64,000 bases of DNA from Linanthus parryae. Lineage: Eukaryota; Streptophyta; Magnoliopsida; Ericales; Polemoniaceae. How positions within the stretch are numbered: the first letter of the stretch is position 1; each line of letters starts with the position of its first letter. The stretch spans positions 115,673,057 to 115,737,056 of the forward strand of contig JALGPY010000001.1 of assembly GCA_023055425.1 (NCBI GenBank), given 5' to 3'. This document shows positions 32,403 to 44,639 of this stretch, one piece after another. Under the pieces are notes generated by a model that saw only the letters and a program-made list of their open reading frames with translations, searched no databases and was not told where the DNA came from. The position numbers and the translations under genes are program-made.

Positions 32403-33807
32403 TGTTGGAATAGATGCCCTAGAGGCAATCTAATTTTAGTATGAATTGGCTAGAATAATTATTGTATTATTTATGGAGATATTTAATATAATGAAGTCCT
32501 TAGATTTACAAATCGTGTTGTTTATCTTAAATATCCCTAGTCAAATATAATGATTAAATGGACGATCATCTATAGACTAGTATGGGGTTGGATTGATATG
32601 GAGATATCACGATCCAACACATGGGTATGTATTAGGAGTAATGACATACCGGATTGACCCAAATCCGAGAAGGCAACATACAAGTTATGTAAAGTCACAA
32701 GCGCTTCTCGCGGTGATAGGATATTATCATCCTTAGACTTGAAGTCACTAGATACTCTAGTTGTGAAATATTGTGCTTTGACAACGTCAAATGCTACTCC
32801 GTAACTGGGTAGTTATAAAAGCGCATGTTGGGCACAATAGGAAGCAAGCTTAGAGATGGTGAGTGATGTAGATAGGATTTGTCCCTCCCACATAACGGGA
32901 GCAAATATCCGAGGCCACTCGATGGATGGCGCCTATGGAATGTCTGGTCAGACTCATATGAATCAATATAGGGATATTGATGTCATATGCATGAATATGG
33001 CTATTCCCAGGATCGAGAAACATGGATTGAATATACGAGTGTGACTTGTATGTCTCGTGTCCAATCCGGATATTGAGACAAAGGGATGCGATAATAAGAT
33101 TACAAAGGTTTGTCAAGATGACTATTTCTATTAATTGGATGGCATGGATGTGTTGCTAGACACCGCTCCATGTTAGTAAATAGTTACTACCAATTAAGTA
33201 GAAACCTATGGGGTCACACGCCATATGGATATAATTGGACAAGAGACATAATTAATAAGGATTAATTAAAAGGATCATATTGCAACAAGTTGCTAACTTA
33301 GTAGGAATAATTATCAAATAATACTAGTCCATATATGGATATGATTAGTATTGGGCCATTTATGGAAACAACTAGGAGTAGTTGGAATATATAAAGGAAC
33401 TCCTTCCTTCCCTCTCAATACATGTTATTCATAACACATATTGAGAGGAGAGAAAAGAGTTGAGAGCAAGCAAGTAAGAGGTGTTCGCCCCTTACCCGCC
33501 GCCCCAAACCCGTCGGCCACACAAGGAGGCTGAACTCCTCCTTGTGGCTTCGTTGCGTGATTCCGTTGTCTCCTTCTTCCGCTCTAGCTATCACAAGAAG
33601 GTTGGGAGGTCCAATTCTCTATCCTAGGCGTGGATCAACCGTAGAGAACGTCACATTATTCGCGTTTGAAGTCATCAAAGGAGAACCCAAAGGTTAACAC
33701 ATATTAATCATTTACTATCGTTATGTGTTCTTGACTTGTGATTCTTGGAGGGATTTGAACGGAATAATTATCTTCTTCCGCTGCGATTCCATGTTCAAAA
33801 CCCTACA
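32403..33807 (+). repeat. Copia 5' LTR
   Basis: 1,405 bp, TGTTGG...CCTACA. A TATATAAAGG box at 33,389-33,398 is the likely promoter TATA. The same LTR lies at 39,386-39,401 plus 42,880-44,268. Confidence 0.93.
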
Positions 33808-33808
33808 G

Positions 33809-33822
33809 TGGTATCAGAGCCA
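33809..33822 (+). other. Primer-binding site, initiator tRNA-Met
   Basis: TGGTATCAGAGCCA, one base after the LTR, is the classical tRNA-iMet primer site of plant Copia elements. Confidence 0.9.
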
Positions 33823-35424
33823 CAGGTCGTAGAGCATAACTTAGTTTATGTGTTACGATTTTGTTGTTTTAAGTTTATCGCGTAAAACGACAAATTAAGC
33901 ATAGTAGATGCGATTGAATGGAGATTCAATCTAACAAGATCTAATTGTGCATTGGATGCAACAAATTAGTGAGTTTATTGGTTTGAAGATTAGCGTTTGG
34001 GCACATGTTTGGAAAAAAGGGTTTTTCAAACATGGAAACAACTTGGATTGGGCAACAAGGAAGGAGTTGTTTTTGGAAACAACTCCTAGAAGGGTTCGCC
34101 ACCCCCCCCATAGGGGACCGCCCCTGTGCCTTGCCGCCCAAGCCACGCACGGCCTAAGGGCCGGCCGGGCTTAGGCGCGACCGGGGGGACCGGCGGCTTG
34201 GGCTAGGTCGGGCCCTAGGGCCGCGTGTGATCCAATAGGGCTTTGGGAAGTTCTTTCTGGATTGTTTTTTACCCTACTTCTTCCAAAACAATTAAAATTG
34301 AACAAGCGTGTTGAAATTGGTTTTAACTGTTTATGTACTATTCACATGGTGGTTGAATATGGCCCTAGGTTGTGGTTTGTGTGTGAATGTTTATTTTGTG
34401 GTTTTGTTTTAAGGACTGCGAGCTGATCAATTAATGTAATAGTTAATTAAGGTTTACGGCCTGCGAGTCGTTTATTTCTCAACTTGTGAGATTTATTTTA
34501 TTTAGTATAGGTGTACTTAATAAAATAGATTGTTAGCCAAGATTGAAGAAAAGAAGCCCAAAGACATTGGAGCCATGGAGATGGAGCATGAAGCATTCCA
34601 CAAAACTATGAAGGATGGACCAAAAGATGGAAGCGCATGGTGATGTGATCTATTTTTAGGGTTCGTAGATATTCACATTGGCTTGGGAATATCTTAGTCT
34701 AGAAAGGCCATATCCGCATCACGTTTATTTTGGTGTGGTTGTTTATGTCATTGCCTTATTATTTTGTGATTGGTGTATGGTTGATGCATGCGATTAGGAT
34801 AATAAGAAAATTAGACAACCCAGATCTATGATTTGGAGTTTTGCCCAAAACTCAAACATACAGATCACATTGATATGGATCAACAATACAAATTAAAATT
34901 GAAAGGCGATTCCCTCAATCAAAATATTGTGTTTATGCCTTCTCGTTATTTAAATACTCATCATGATCACTATATCCCATGATTGTGTGTGCCAAAGCAT
35001 GGCAACATGGTTTATCGTGATTAGATGCGACGGCACGTAACAATGTGCAATTGTTTAAGTAAGAGGTTGGACACAACTAGGTAGATTTAATAAGATTAAA
35101 AGAACCTAGAGGCATACAATTGAGATTATTCATGGAGATGGATAAATAATAGTTATTATCCCAATTGAACCAAGAGTTACATATGATGTAATGGGAATGG
35201 TTCCTACCTAAATAACCAATTTCGGGTGACTTGCTAAAGCAAGCTCGGAAAAGGCGAAATATGGATATTGGCACACTAGAAAATATAAGGATATTTTCCG
35301 CATTAATATGGAGGGTTATTAATCCGAGAAAAATAGTGGGAGCTATATTTAATAATCTAGCCATTATTGAGTATAGTAAAATCATACTAAAATCTTGTAT
35401 ATTTCTCGTTTTTGTAGAATTCCA
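33823..35424 (+). other. Copia leader, non-coding
   Basis: Untranslated leader of 1.6 kb, with a very GC-rich patch at 34,100-34,220. No domain is visible in its short frames. Confidence 0.6.
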
Positions 35425-36295
35425 ATGGCAAACAATTCATCGAATTCATCACACTCCCTACGAGCTGTTCTTGAGAAGGACAAGCTTTCTGGAACCAACT
35501 TTCTGGACTGGTATAGAAATTTAAGAATTGTTCTTAAACAAGAAAAGAAAATGTACACACTAGAAGAAGCCGTTCCAGAGGGTCCAGAGAACAATACCCC
35601 TGCAGCCCTAAAGGCGTATCAGAAACGTGTTGACGATGCTAATGATGCGGCCTGCCTTATGCTTTGCACCATGTCTCCTGAGCTTCATAAGCAACATGAG
35701 AACATGAATGCAGTCGATATGATCGAACACTTGAAGCAGCTCTTCCAAGAACAGGCAAGGGTTGAACGGTATGAAGTTTCTCGGGCATTGTTCGAGAGTC
35801 ACTTGGCAGAAGGGAACCCAGTACGTAGGACCGCATGTGTTGCGGATGATCGGGTATCTTGAGAATCTCGATCTCCTAGGGTCCCCGATTGGTCAAGAGT
35901 TGGCCACAGATCTCATTCTGCAATCGTTGCCAGATAGTTATGGACAGTTCATCATGATTTATAACATGAATGAGATCGCCAAGCCTCTGCCAGAGCTACT
36001 CAATATGTTGAGGACAGCTGAACAATCCATCAACAAGGGAAAGGGCAAGGCCATAATGATGGCGCATAAAGGAAAGGGTAAAAGGTTTGCCTCTACTTCC
36101 AAAGGTAAAGGGAAGGCAGTTGCTAAACCTAAGAACGCTGCTCCTAAACCTGCCGGTGGCGTGGCAAAAGGCGTGATCAAAGGTGATTGTCACTATTGCA
36201 GTCAGCCTGGACACTGGAAACGGAATTGCCCAAAGTATTTGGAGGATAAAAGGCTTGGGATAGTGATCCCACAACCACCAGGTATTTTGTTATAG
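35425..36295 (+). pseudogene. Copia gag, frameshifted
   Basis: The start is MANNSSNSSHSLRAVLEKDK at 35,425. The UBN2-type gag follows (KLSGTNFLDWYRNLRIVLKQ), then a frame change near 35,822 after HLAEGNP, and continues GPHVLRMIGYLENLDLL to a basic linker of GKGK repeats and a CCHC knuckle (CHYCSQPGHWKRNC, about 36,188-36,230). It ends in a stop at 36,293. The shift would separate capsid from the nucleic-acid-binding knuckle, so no functional gag is expected. Confidence 0.88.
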
Positions 36296-39200
36296 ATGTT
36301 AATTTAACTACTTCGTCATCATGGGTATTAGATACTGAATGTGGATCTCATATTTGTCTAAATATGCAGAATCAAAGTAGAAGTAGAAGATTAGAAAAAG
36401 GAGAGGTGGACTTACGCGTTGGGAATGGAGCAAGAGTTGCTGCATTGGCTATATGTGTGTATAGGCTGTCTCTGCCTACGAGATTAGTATTAGAATTAGA
36501 TAATTGTTTTTATGTTCCTGCTATGAGTAAGAACATTATTTTCGTATCTTGTTTGGACAAGAAAGGTTTTACTATTTCAATAAAGAACAATTGTTGTTCC
36601 ATTTATTTTGATAGTATTCACTATTGTAGTGCAAAATTATTTAATGGATTATATATCCTTGATCTAAGCTATCCAATCTATAACATAAATACTAAGAGGA
36701 TTAAAATGAATGATTTAAATCTTGCTTATCTATGGCATTGTCGTCTAGGCCATATAAATGAGAAACGTGTATCTTGACTCCATAAGGATGGATTTCTAGA
36801 CTCATTTGATTTCGAATCATATGAGACATGTGAGGCTTGTTTATTAGGAAAGATGAAAAAGTCCCATTTCAATAAGAAAGGCGAAAGGCCTAGTGAGCAA
36901 TTAGCACTCATACATACTGATGTGTGTGGGCCGTTTGCTACACCTGCCAGAGGTGGTTATGCCTACTTCATTACATTCACCGATGATTTCAGTAGATATG
37001 GATTTGTATACCTTATGAAGGCTAAATCCGAATCTGTTGAGAAATTCAAGGAATTTAAGAATGAAGTAGAGAAGGAACTTGGCAAAAGTATCAAAGCTCT
37101 ACGATCAGATCGAGGAGGTGAGTACTTGAGCCAAGAGTTTGATGATTATCTTAGAGAGTGTGGGATATTATCCCAACTTACTCCACCCGGAACGCCACAA
37201 TGGAATGGCGTATCCGAGAGGAGGAATCGAACCTTTTTGGACATGGTGAAATATATGATGTGTCAAACAGATATTCCGTTATCTTTTTGGGGCTATGCTT
37301 TAATGTGTGCAGCTTTCACCATTAATTATGTTCCATCCAAATCAGTCATGAAGACACCACATGAGATGTGGAGTGGGAGCCGTCCCACAGTGTCGTTTAT
37401 GAGGATATGGGGCTGCGATGTTTATGTAAAACGTTTACAACCAGACAAACTCGGGCCGAAATCGGATAAGTGTAAGTTTGTGGGATACCCTAAGGAAACT
37501 AAGGGCTATTAATTCTACAATCCAACCGATAACAAGGTGTTTGTTGCTCGGACCGGCGTGTTTCTAGAAAGAGAATTTGTCTCTAAAGAAGCAAGTGGGA
37601 GGACTGTAGAACTTGAAGAAGTTCAAGAACCACAAATTACTGATTCGGTTATGGAACATGAACAGGAACCACAACAGGTTGTGGAGCAACCCGTTCAAGT
37701 AACACAAGAGCTTCGTAGAACGAGTAGAGTGCGCCGGGAGCCAGAGAGGTATGGACTTCTCGTGACGGAAACTGGTGACACTATGCTCATAGGAGATGAG
37801 CCTACTACCTATGGAGAGGCCATGCAAGGCCCGGACTCTCAGAAGTGGCTAAAAGCCATGAGATCCGAGATGGAATCAATGTACACAAACCAAGTATGGA
37901 CTTTGGTGGAACCACCCCATGGGGCACGCCCCATAGGGTGCAAATGGGTCTTCAAGAAGAAGACCGACATGGATGGTAATGTAGTTACCTATAAAGGCTG
38001 ATTGGTGAGAATTCAGACAGATTCATGGTATAGACTATGATGAAACTTTTTCCCCTGTCGCTATGACCAAATTCATCCGAATCCTACTGGCAATTGCGGC
38101 TTACTATGACTATGAGATTTGGCATATGGATGTAAAAACAGCATTCCTTTATGGGAATCTTCTCGAGGATATGTACATGACACAACCAGAAGGTTTTGTA
38201 GATCCAGAGCATGCAAATAAAGTATGTAAGCTTCAACGATCCATTTATGGATTGAAGCAAGCTTCTAGGAGTTGGAATCGACGTTTTGATGAAGCCGTCA
38301 AAGAGTTTGACTTCGTCAAGAACAAAGATGAGTCTTGTGTTTACAAGAGGGTTAGTGGGAGCTCCGTAGCGTTCCTGGTCTTGTATGTGGATGACATACT
38401 ACTCATTGAAAATGACATTCCTATGTTGCAATCAGTTCAGGATTGACTAGGAAAGTGTTTCTCAATGAAAGACTTAGGGGAAGCAGCCTATATAATCGGT
38501 ATAAAGATCTATAGGGATAGATCTAAGAGGTTGCTAGGCCTAAGTCAAAGTACATATATAGACAAGGTGTTGAAGCGGTTCACCATGCTAGATTCCAAGA
38601 AGGGATTATTGCCCATGTCCCATGGAATTACTCTTTCGAAGAGTGATTGTCCATCCAATAAGATTGAGATGGACCGCATGAGTAAGATCCCCTATGCCTC
38701 AGCCATAGGATCTATCATGTACGCCGTGTTATGTACTAGGCCGGACGTATCATACGCGTTGAGTATGGCGATCAGATATCAGTTAATCCGGGTGAGAGTC
38801 ACCGGATAGTAGTCAACAACATCCTCAAGTACTTAAGAAGAACTAAGATGCATTCTTGATATTTGGAGGTAAGGAAGAGTTGCGTGTAACTGGTTACACG
38901 GATGCAAGCTTCCAAACCGGCAGAGATTATTTCAGATCGCAGTTGGGATTTGTGTATTGCCTGAATGGAGGAGCTGTGAGCTGGAAGAGTTCCAAGGAAG
39001 AGACGGTTGCTGATTCTACAATAGAGGCTGAGTATATTGCTGCAAGTGGTGCAGAAAAGGAAGTTGTTTGGATTAGAAATTTTGTTTCTGAGCTTGGTGT
39101 AGTTCCTAGCATTGAGGATGCCACAGTGTTGTATTGTGACAACACAGGCGCAATCGCTCAATCTAAGGAACCTAGATCACACCAGAAATCCAAAAACGTA

Positions 39201-39385
39201 ATCCGGAAGTTCCATCTTATTCAAGAGATTATCGATAGAGGAGATGTGAAGATATGCAAGATTCCTACAGATGATAATCTGGAAGATCCATTCACAAAGC
39301 CGCTTGTTCAGCGCAAGCATGAAGAGCACACTAGGGCGATTGGCATACGCGATGCACCAGATTGGCTCGAGTGCAAGTGGGAGAC
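36296..39385 (+). pseudogene. Copia pol (protease, integrase, RT, RNase H), multiply disabled
   Basis: The protease motif reads WVLDTECGSH, with Glu in place of the active-site Gly. The pre-integrase segment LWHCRLGHINEKRVS is followed by a TGA (36,775) where Arg is expected. The integrase core spans about 36,890-37,330 (IHTDVCGPF, FTDDFSRYG, RSDRGGEY, NGVSERRNRTF). A TAA replaces Tyr at 37,510 (KGY-stop-FYNP). RT starts CKWVFKKKTD, shifts frame near 38,000, and retains MDVKTAFLYG and LYVDDILL; TGA replaces Trp at 38,444. A deletion and shift near 38,780-38,860 precede RNase H (TGYTDASFQTGRDY, ADSTIEAEYIAAS). A purine tract lies before the 3' LTR. Confidence 0.92.
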
Positions 39386-39401
39386 TGTTGGAATAGATGC
39401 C
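39386..39401 (+). repeat. Copia 3' LTR, first piece
   Basis: TGTTGGAATAGATGCC, directly after GTGGGAGAC. It is cut by the LTR-like insertion; the rest lies at 42,880-44,268. Confidence 0.9.
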
Positions 39402-40239
39402 CCAGATGTAACACTCCACGTATCCGGCTCGGTAGCGGAAATCGAGAACATTACATACCGTAAAATTTTAACAACAATTTATTACATTATCGTCTTTATG
39501 CTACAACACGTGCTACAACATTTTAATAATGGATTATACTAGTGTTCTCATCGTAAAGTGATGATGCCCGATTATCTACGTGTGTCTCGAATCCTGCTAC
39601 TCCATAATCCCAGCTCCTAGACCTGCGGGGGAATGAAACAAAGACCACAGTTTTTCGAAAGTCATCAAGAAATGCTGAGTGAGTTACACCTTAGCATGTA
39701 AAAAAAAACACGAAAGGTTACGAAAGGCTTCAGGGTCACGTGTTATATAAAATAAGAGGAACAGAGTATGAGCATAATAAATGATTTCATGAATAAAGAA
39801 ACAACATTAACAAGTATTGTATGTTCTTCACGTAACTGATGCGTTTACCGCAATGTCCCAATAATATTTCTGATACGTCAAAAGTTCCAATTCAAATCTT
39901 TCACGTGTGGCAAGACCTGTTCAGAACGTTGCTTAAATATAACTGTTCACAAGAGACTCACAAATAACTGTTTCCAAATTTAATAACCGTATTATTATTG
40001 ATTCCACAGTACCTGGGGAGACCAGTGACCACAATTAGACATTCTAGACCTTAAGTGTTGCAACACCCTCCTAGGAGCGTCAATCAAAGGAGTGGTATCT
40101 AGAAGCATTACTCCAGCCTACGGATAAGGATTCGGGGTGCACGTAGTGCCATATCTTTAGGGACTCCAGGGAATCATCACCCGTAATAAGTAATATAACT
40201 GGTTCCGGTACATGCTAATCATTTTATTCTGAGGATAGA

Positions 40240-40560
40240 ACCCGAATATCTCTTTAGGGACTAAGCCCAAGGAATCATCACCCAACACAAGTAACTTCGG
40301 GGATCGAACCCAATTATATCTTTAGGGACTAAGCCCAGGGAATCATCACCCAACACAAGTAACTCCGGGGATAGAACCCGATTATCTCTTTAGGGACTAA
40401 GCCCAGGGAATCATCACCCAATATAAGTAATTCTGGGGATCGAACCCGAATATCTCTTTAGGGACTAATCCCAGGGAATCATCACCCAATATAAGCTACA
40501 GGGATCGAACCCGATTATCTCTTTAGGGACTAAGCCCAGGGAATCATCACCCAATATAAA
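40240..40560 (+). repeat. Tandem repeat within the LTR-like element
   Basis: About five units of 70-75 bp with ATCTCTTTAGGGACTAAGCC, CAGGGAATCATCACCCAA and GGGGATCGAACCCGA. Not present at the same copy number in the sister copy at 48,415. Confidence 0.85.
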
Positions 40561-42578
40561 TAACATCACTGGTTCGTATAGATTATGTTATTACTGGTTT
40601 CTGATCAAGTGTGACAAGTATTCCAAGCTCAAGTAATATTTCGAAGATTTGAAAACAATTAAAACGCATCTATCAAGTAGGGGATGAAACACGACAACCA
40701 TTTTCAATTAAACGAGTAGTGGACACAAAATAAGTTGGCACGCAAGGCTAAAATTGTAAAACTCACAAGTATATTTTGAGACAGAAAATATAAATCACAT
40801 TTGAGACGAAGTGAGCTAGGCAATCAAGGCTAAGCATATAACTCACCGCGAGAGTCGAAATGACAACTATCCGGAAGTAGCCCCCCTACGGGTAGTCGAC
40901 GTAGCCCACGTCTACGAAACTGTCGCCTACAATTTATCAATCATCTATTCACGATTCCGGTAATTCTAAACAAATAAATATACTAATCATATTTGAGTGT
41001 TTGGCTAGAACGAAAATCTAAATCCAACTATCATGACCCCGAACGTAATAATTTTTTAGGAAACGTACATATATTTAATAGTAGTATAACTCATTTAGTG
41101 ATAAAATATTAACATTATTAATTATAAGAGAAAAGGGGGTTACTAATAATCAACACTTTTGAAATACCGATAAAATATTATTTTTACAACTATTTATTAT
41201 TTAATAAAAAGTCTTACTATTTATAAGAAATTTAGAATATTTGTAAACAACAATTCATATAATCGTGAAAGTGCTACATTTAACTGAAGGAGTCACTTCA
41301 TAATGATTCATAAGTAATCTATAACTAGCAATATTCAATTTTAGCAAGTTTAGTTGTTGGTAAAATGTTTATGACGATTTGAAGATCCACTACTCATATC
41401 AATAAACCATAATTATATTTAGTTAATAACTCACAACAACACTATTTCTCATTATATACATATATACAGATACGCGCGATACATTTTAGTCAACTTAGAG
41501 ATGTTGTATTGAAATAAATTCATAATTTGTAGAAATTTGTCTTATTTATGTTACAAAAACACTTGTTTCCATTTATTTTTAAAATACAATTTAACAACTT
41601 AAAGTAACAATTTAAGCTAGAATGCAAGTATATTTATATATATAAGCAGATTAATTAAATGCGTCAAGCCCCCAGCAGTTTCCCTAAAAGACGTTTACTT
41701 CCCCACAAGTCTCTTAAACAACAAATCGACCCCCCCTATAATACTATTACGATGGTACATGATCACCACTCACCCATACGATTCAAATAACAACTTCAAG
41801 CCATCAAGTCTCAATTTTTATGATTGAAAACGACTAAGGAGGTGATTTCGAGCTTACCCACTCAAAGAATAATGAAAAACGACGAAGAACAGAGGTGGGT
41901 CGAGCTTGCCGCCGGTGAGCTCGGTGGCGCCGCTTGACGGGACGACTCCGACCAACTTCAGGCTTTGTTTTCAGTCTCCTCGTGCTCCTAGCATGCTAAG
42001 GAGCTCGTACGAATATAGAACCGGCGATGGGTACCGCCGGGTTCGTTGGGCTCGAGTTCGTCATAGGAATCCATGGTGGAACAGCGGCGTTGGCGACTGT
42101 TTCTGCTTCTGTCACTTTTGTTGCTGTTTGCGTGGGTCAACAGAGAGGGGGAGAGCGCAGAGACGTCGAGGGACAGAGGGGAGAGTGAATAAGGTGGTGG
42201 TTGTAGTGGGTTCCCCGTCGGTGGGTCTTCTCGGCGGTGGCAGCGACCATTGTTGCCGCTGCTGTTGTTGCTACTTCGCCGGCAAAACAGAGAGGAGGAG
42301 GGAGGTCAGGCGAGAGAGATGGGTTGTGGTGGAGGTAGAGGTTGTGGTGATGGCGTTGGGGCGTTGGGGTGGTGTTTTTCGGCGGGTGGAGATGCGTCGG
42401 AGGTGAAGGTGGAGCTGGGTTTTCTCCAGCCAAAACAGAGGAGGGCGAGATAGAGAGAGAGACGAAGGCAGAGAGAGGCGGAGAGGAGGAGAAGGTGGTG
42501 AAGGCGTTGGGAGTGGTGGTAGTTGCCTCGGGGGTGTGTTACCGAAGAAGAGAGCGAGGAGAAGAAATAGGGAGAAGG

Positions 42579-42581
<3 letters not shown>

Positions 42582-42628
<47 letters not shown>
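42582..42628. repeat. (GA)n microsatellite
   Basis: About 23 perfect GA units in the late G- and A-rich part of the LTR-like element. Confidence 0.95.
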
Positions 42629-42633
<5 letters not shown>

Positions 42634-42879
42634 GTGTTCCCCAAGAAATGAGCAGATGGTTGAAAAATGTGGAAGAAAACATTTATTTTAATTTTCTTTT
42701 ATTTAATTGCTCTCTAGGTGATGAAGCTTTTGCAAACTCTAATTCTTACCCCCAAGTGAGTGTCTAGTTAACTAATTATGCTTTTTGAAACTACAAACAC
42801 CTCCCCGCTTGTCATAGAATTAACTAAACTTAGCAAGGAAAATCTGACAATTACACTTTTAATCATACGAGGTATTACA

Positions 42880-44268
42880 CTAGAGGCAATCTAATTTTAG
42901 TATGAATTGGCTAGAATAATCATTGTATTATTTATGGAGATATTTAATATAATGAAGTCCTTAGATTTACAAATCGTGTTTTTTATCTTAAATATCCCTA
43001 GCCGAATATAATGATTAACACGACGATCATCTATAGACTAGTATGGGGTTGGATTGATATGGAGATATCACGATCCAACACATGGGTATGTATTAGGAGT
43101 AATGACATACCGGATTGACACAAATCCGAGAAGGCTACATACAAGTTATGTAAAGTCACAAGCGCTTCTCGCGGTGATAGGATATTATCATCCTTAGACT
43201 TGAAGTCACTAGATACTCTAGTTGTGAAATATTGTGCTTTGACAACGTCAAACTCTACTCCGTAACTGGGTAGTTATAAAAGCGCATGTTGGGCACAATA
43301 GGAAGCAAGCTTAGAGATGGTGAGTGATGTAGATAGGATTTATCGCTCCCACATAAGGGGAGAAAATATCCGAGGCCACTCGAGGGATGGCGCCTATTGA
43401 ATGTATGGCCAGACTCATATGAATCAATATAGGGATATTGATGTCATATGCATGGATAGGGCTATTCCCAGGATCGAGAAACATGGATTGGATATACGAG
43501 TGTGACTTGTATTTCTCGTGTCAAATCCGGATATTGAGACAAAGGGATGCGATAATAAGATCACAAAGGTTTGTCAAGATGACTATTTTTATTAATTGGG
43601 TGGCATGGATGTGTTGCTAGACACCGCTCCATGTTAGTAAATAGTTACTACCAATTAAGTAGAAACCTATGGGGTCACACGCCATATGGATATAATTGGA
43701 CAAGAGGCTTAATTAATAAGGATTAATTAAAAGAATCATATTGCAACAAGTTGCTAACTTAGTAGGACTGATTAGCAAATAATAATAGTCCATATATGGA
43801 TATGATTAGTATTGGGCCCTTTATGGAAACAACTAGGAGTAGTTGGACTATATAAAGGAACTCCGTCATTTCCTCTCAATACATGTTATTCATAACACAT
43901 ATTGAGATGAGAGAAAAGAGTTGAGAGCAAGCAAGTAAGAGGCGTCCGCCCCTTACCCGCCGCCCCAAACCCGTCGGCCACACAAGGAGGCCGAACTCCT
44001 CCTTGTGGCTTCGTTGCGTGATTCCGTTGTCTCCTTCCTCCGTTCTAGCTAGCACACGAAGGTTGGGAGGTCCAATTCTCTATCCTAGGCGTGGATCAAC
44101 CGTAGAGAACGTGACATTATTCGGTTTTGAAGTCATCAAAGGAGAACCCAAAGGTAAACACATATTAATCCTTTACTATCGTTATGTGTTCTTGACTTGT
44201 GATTTTTGGAGGGATTTGAACGGAATAATTATCTTCTTCCGCTGTGATTCCATGTTCAAAACCCTACA
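42880..44268 (+). repeat. Copia 3' LTR, second piece
   Basis: 1,389 bp starting CTAGAGGCAATCTAATTTTA, matching the 5' LTR from its 17th base to its end. It is followed by target duplication ATTAC. Confidence 0.93.
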
Positions 44269-44630
44269 ATTACTTCTCAAATTGTCATCTTGTTTAATAA
44301 AAGAAAATGCTTCGTATCCGGTTTAGGCGTTTGGGTGTTTGCTTACTCAGTATTTCTTGCTGACTTTGGAAAAAACTGTGGTCTTTGTGTCTTTTCCCCG
44401 CAGGTCTAGGCGAAGGGAGCTCAATGTAGTTGGGGTCGCGTAACTGTACTAGTCTATCTTAGTTTCTTTTATTATGTCGAACGCTTAGTTTATTTCAGCT
44501 TTCGTAATGTAATAAGACAATTATGTCGTTGTAATATATAACTATGGATGTTTTGTTTCTTGATTCCGTCGTTTCGTTACAAGTAGCGCCCTCCCGGTCT
44601 CTCCCGAGTAAGAACAAGGGGGTCGTTACA
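44269..44630 (-). repeat. LTR-like family copy, minus orientation, second part
   Basis: Continuation of the copy at 30,215-32,402. On the minus strand it begins TGTAACGACC and includes CCTAGACCTGCGGGG, matching the 5' parts of the copies at 39,407 and 48,415. ATTAC occurs on both sides of the Copia insert. Confidence 0.7.
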
Positions 44631-44639
44631 GTTTTAACA

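Larger units (their letters stand above)
39407..42879 (+). mobile_element. LTR-like element (solo-LTR type) inserted in the Copia 3' LTR
   Basis: 3,473 bp from TGTAACACTCC to GAGGTATTACA, with flanking CCAGA (39,402-39,406) and CTAGA (42,880-42,884), a 5-bp duplication with one later change. TG...CA ends and a 5-bp duplication fit an LTR, and no internal region, primer site or coding domain is present, so it is best seen as a solo LTR. The long LTR and TGTAAC start would suit a Tekay/Del-type chromovirus, but that is inference. It holds tandem blocks of about 75 bp (40,240-40,560: CCCAGGGAATCATCACCCAA), an AT-rich middle, and a late G- and A-rich stretch with open but domain-less frames. Confidence 0.75.
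32403..44268 (+). mobile_element. Ty1/Copia retrotransposon (Angela/Tork-like), decayed, with a nested insertion
   Basis: LTRs start TGTTGGAATAGATGCCC and end ACCCTACA. Target duplication ATTAC at 32,398-32,402 and 44,269-44,273. The 5' LTR is 1,405 bp; the 3' LTR, rejoined across the nested insertion, is 16 plus 1,389 = 1,405 bp. The element without its insert is about 8.4 kb. Gag, protease, integrase, RT and RNase H appear in Copia order but carry many stops and shifts. The LTRs differ at about 50 positions by eye (near 4%), so the insertion is much older than the Gypsy one. The LTR start and gag resemble the Angela/Tork group. Confidence 0.93.

Noticed and set aside
41906..42767. Open frames of 130-166 codons in the G- and A-rich end of the LTR-like element
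   Set aside because: Arg- and Glu-rich or Gly-rich low-complexity products including a (GA)n run; not conserved in the sister copy.
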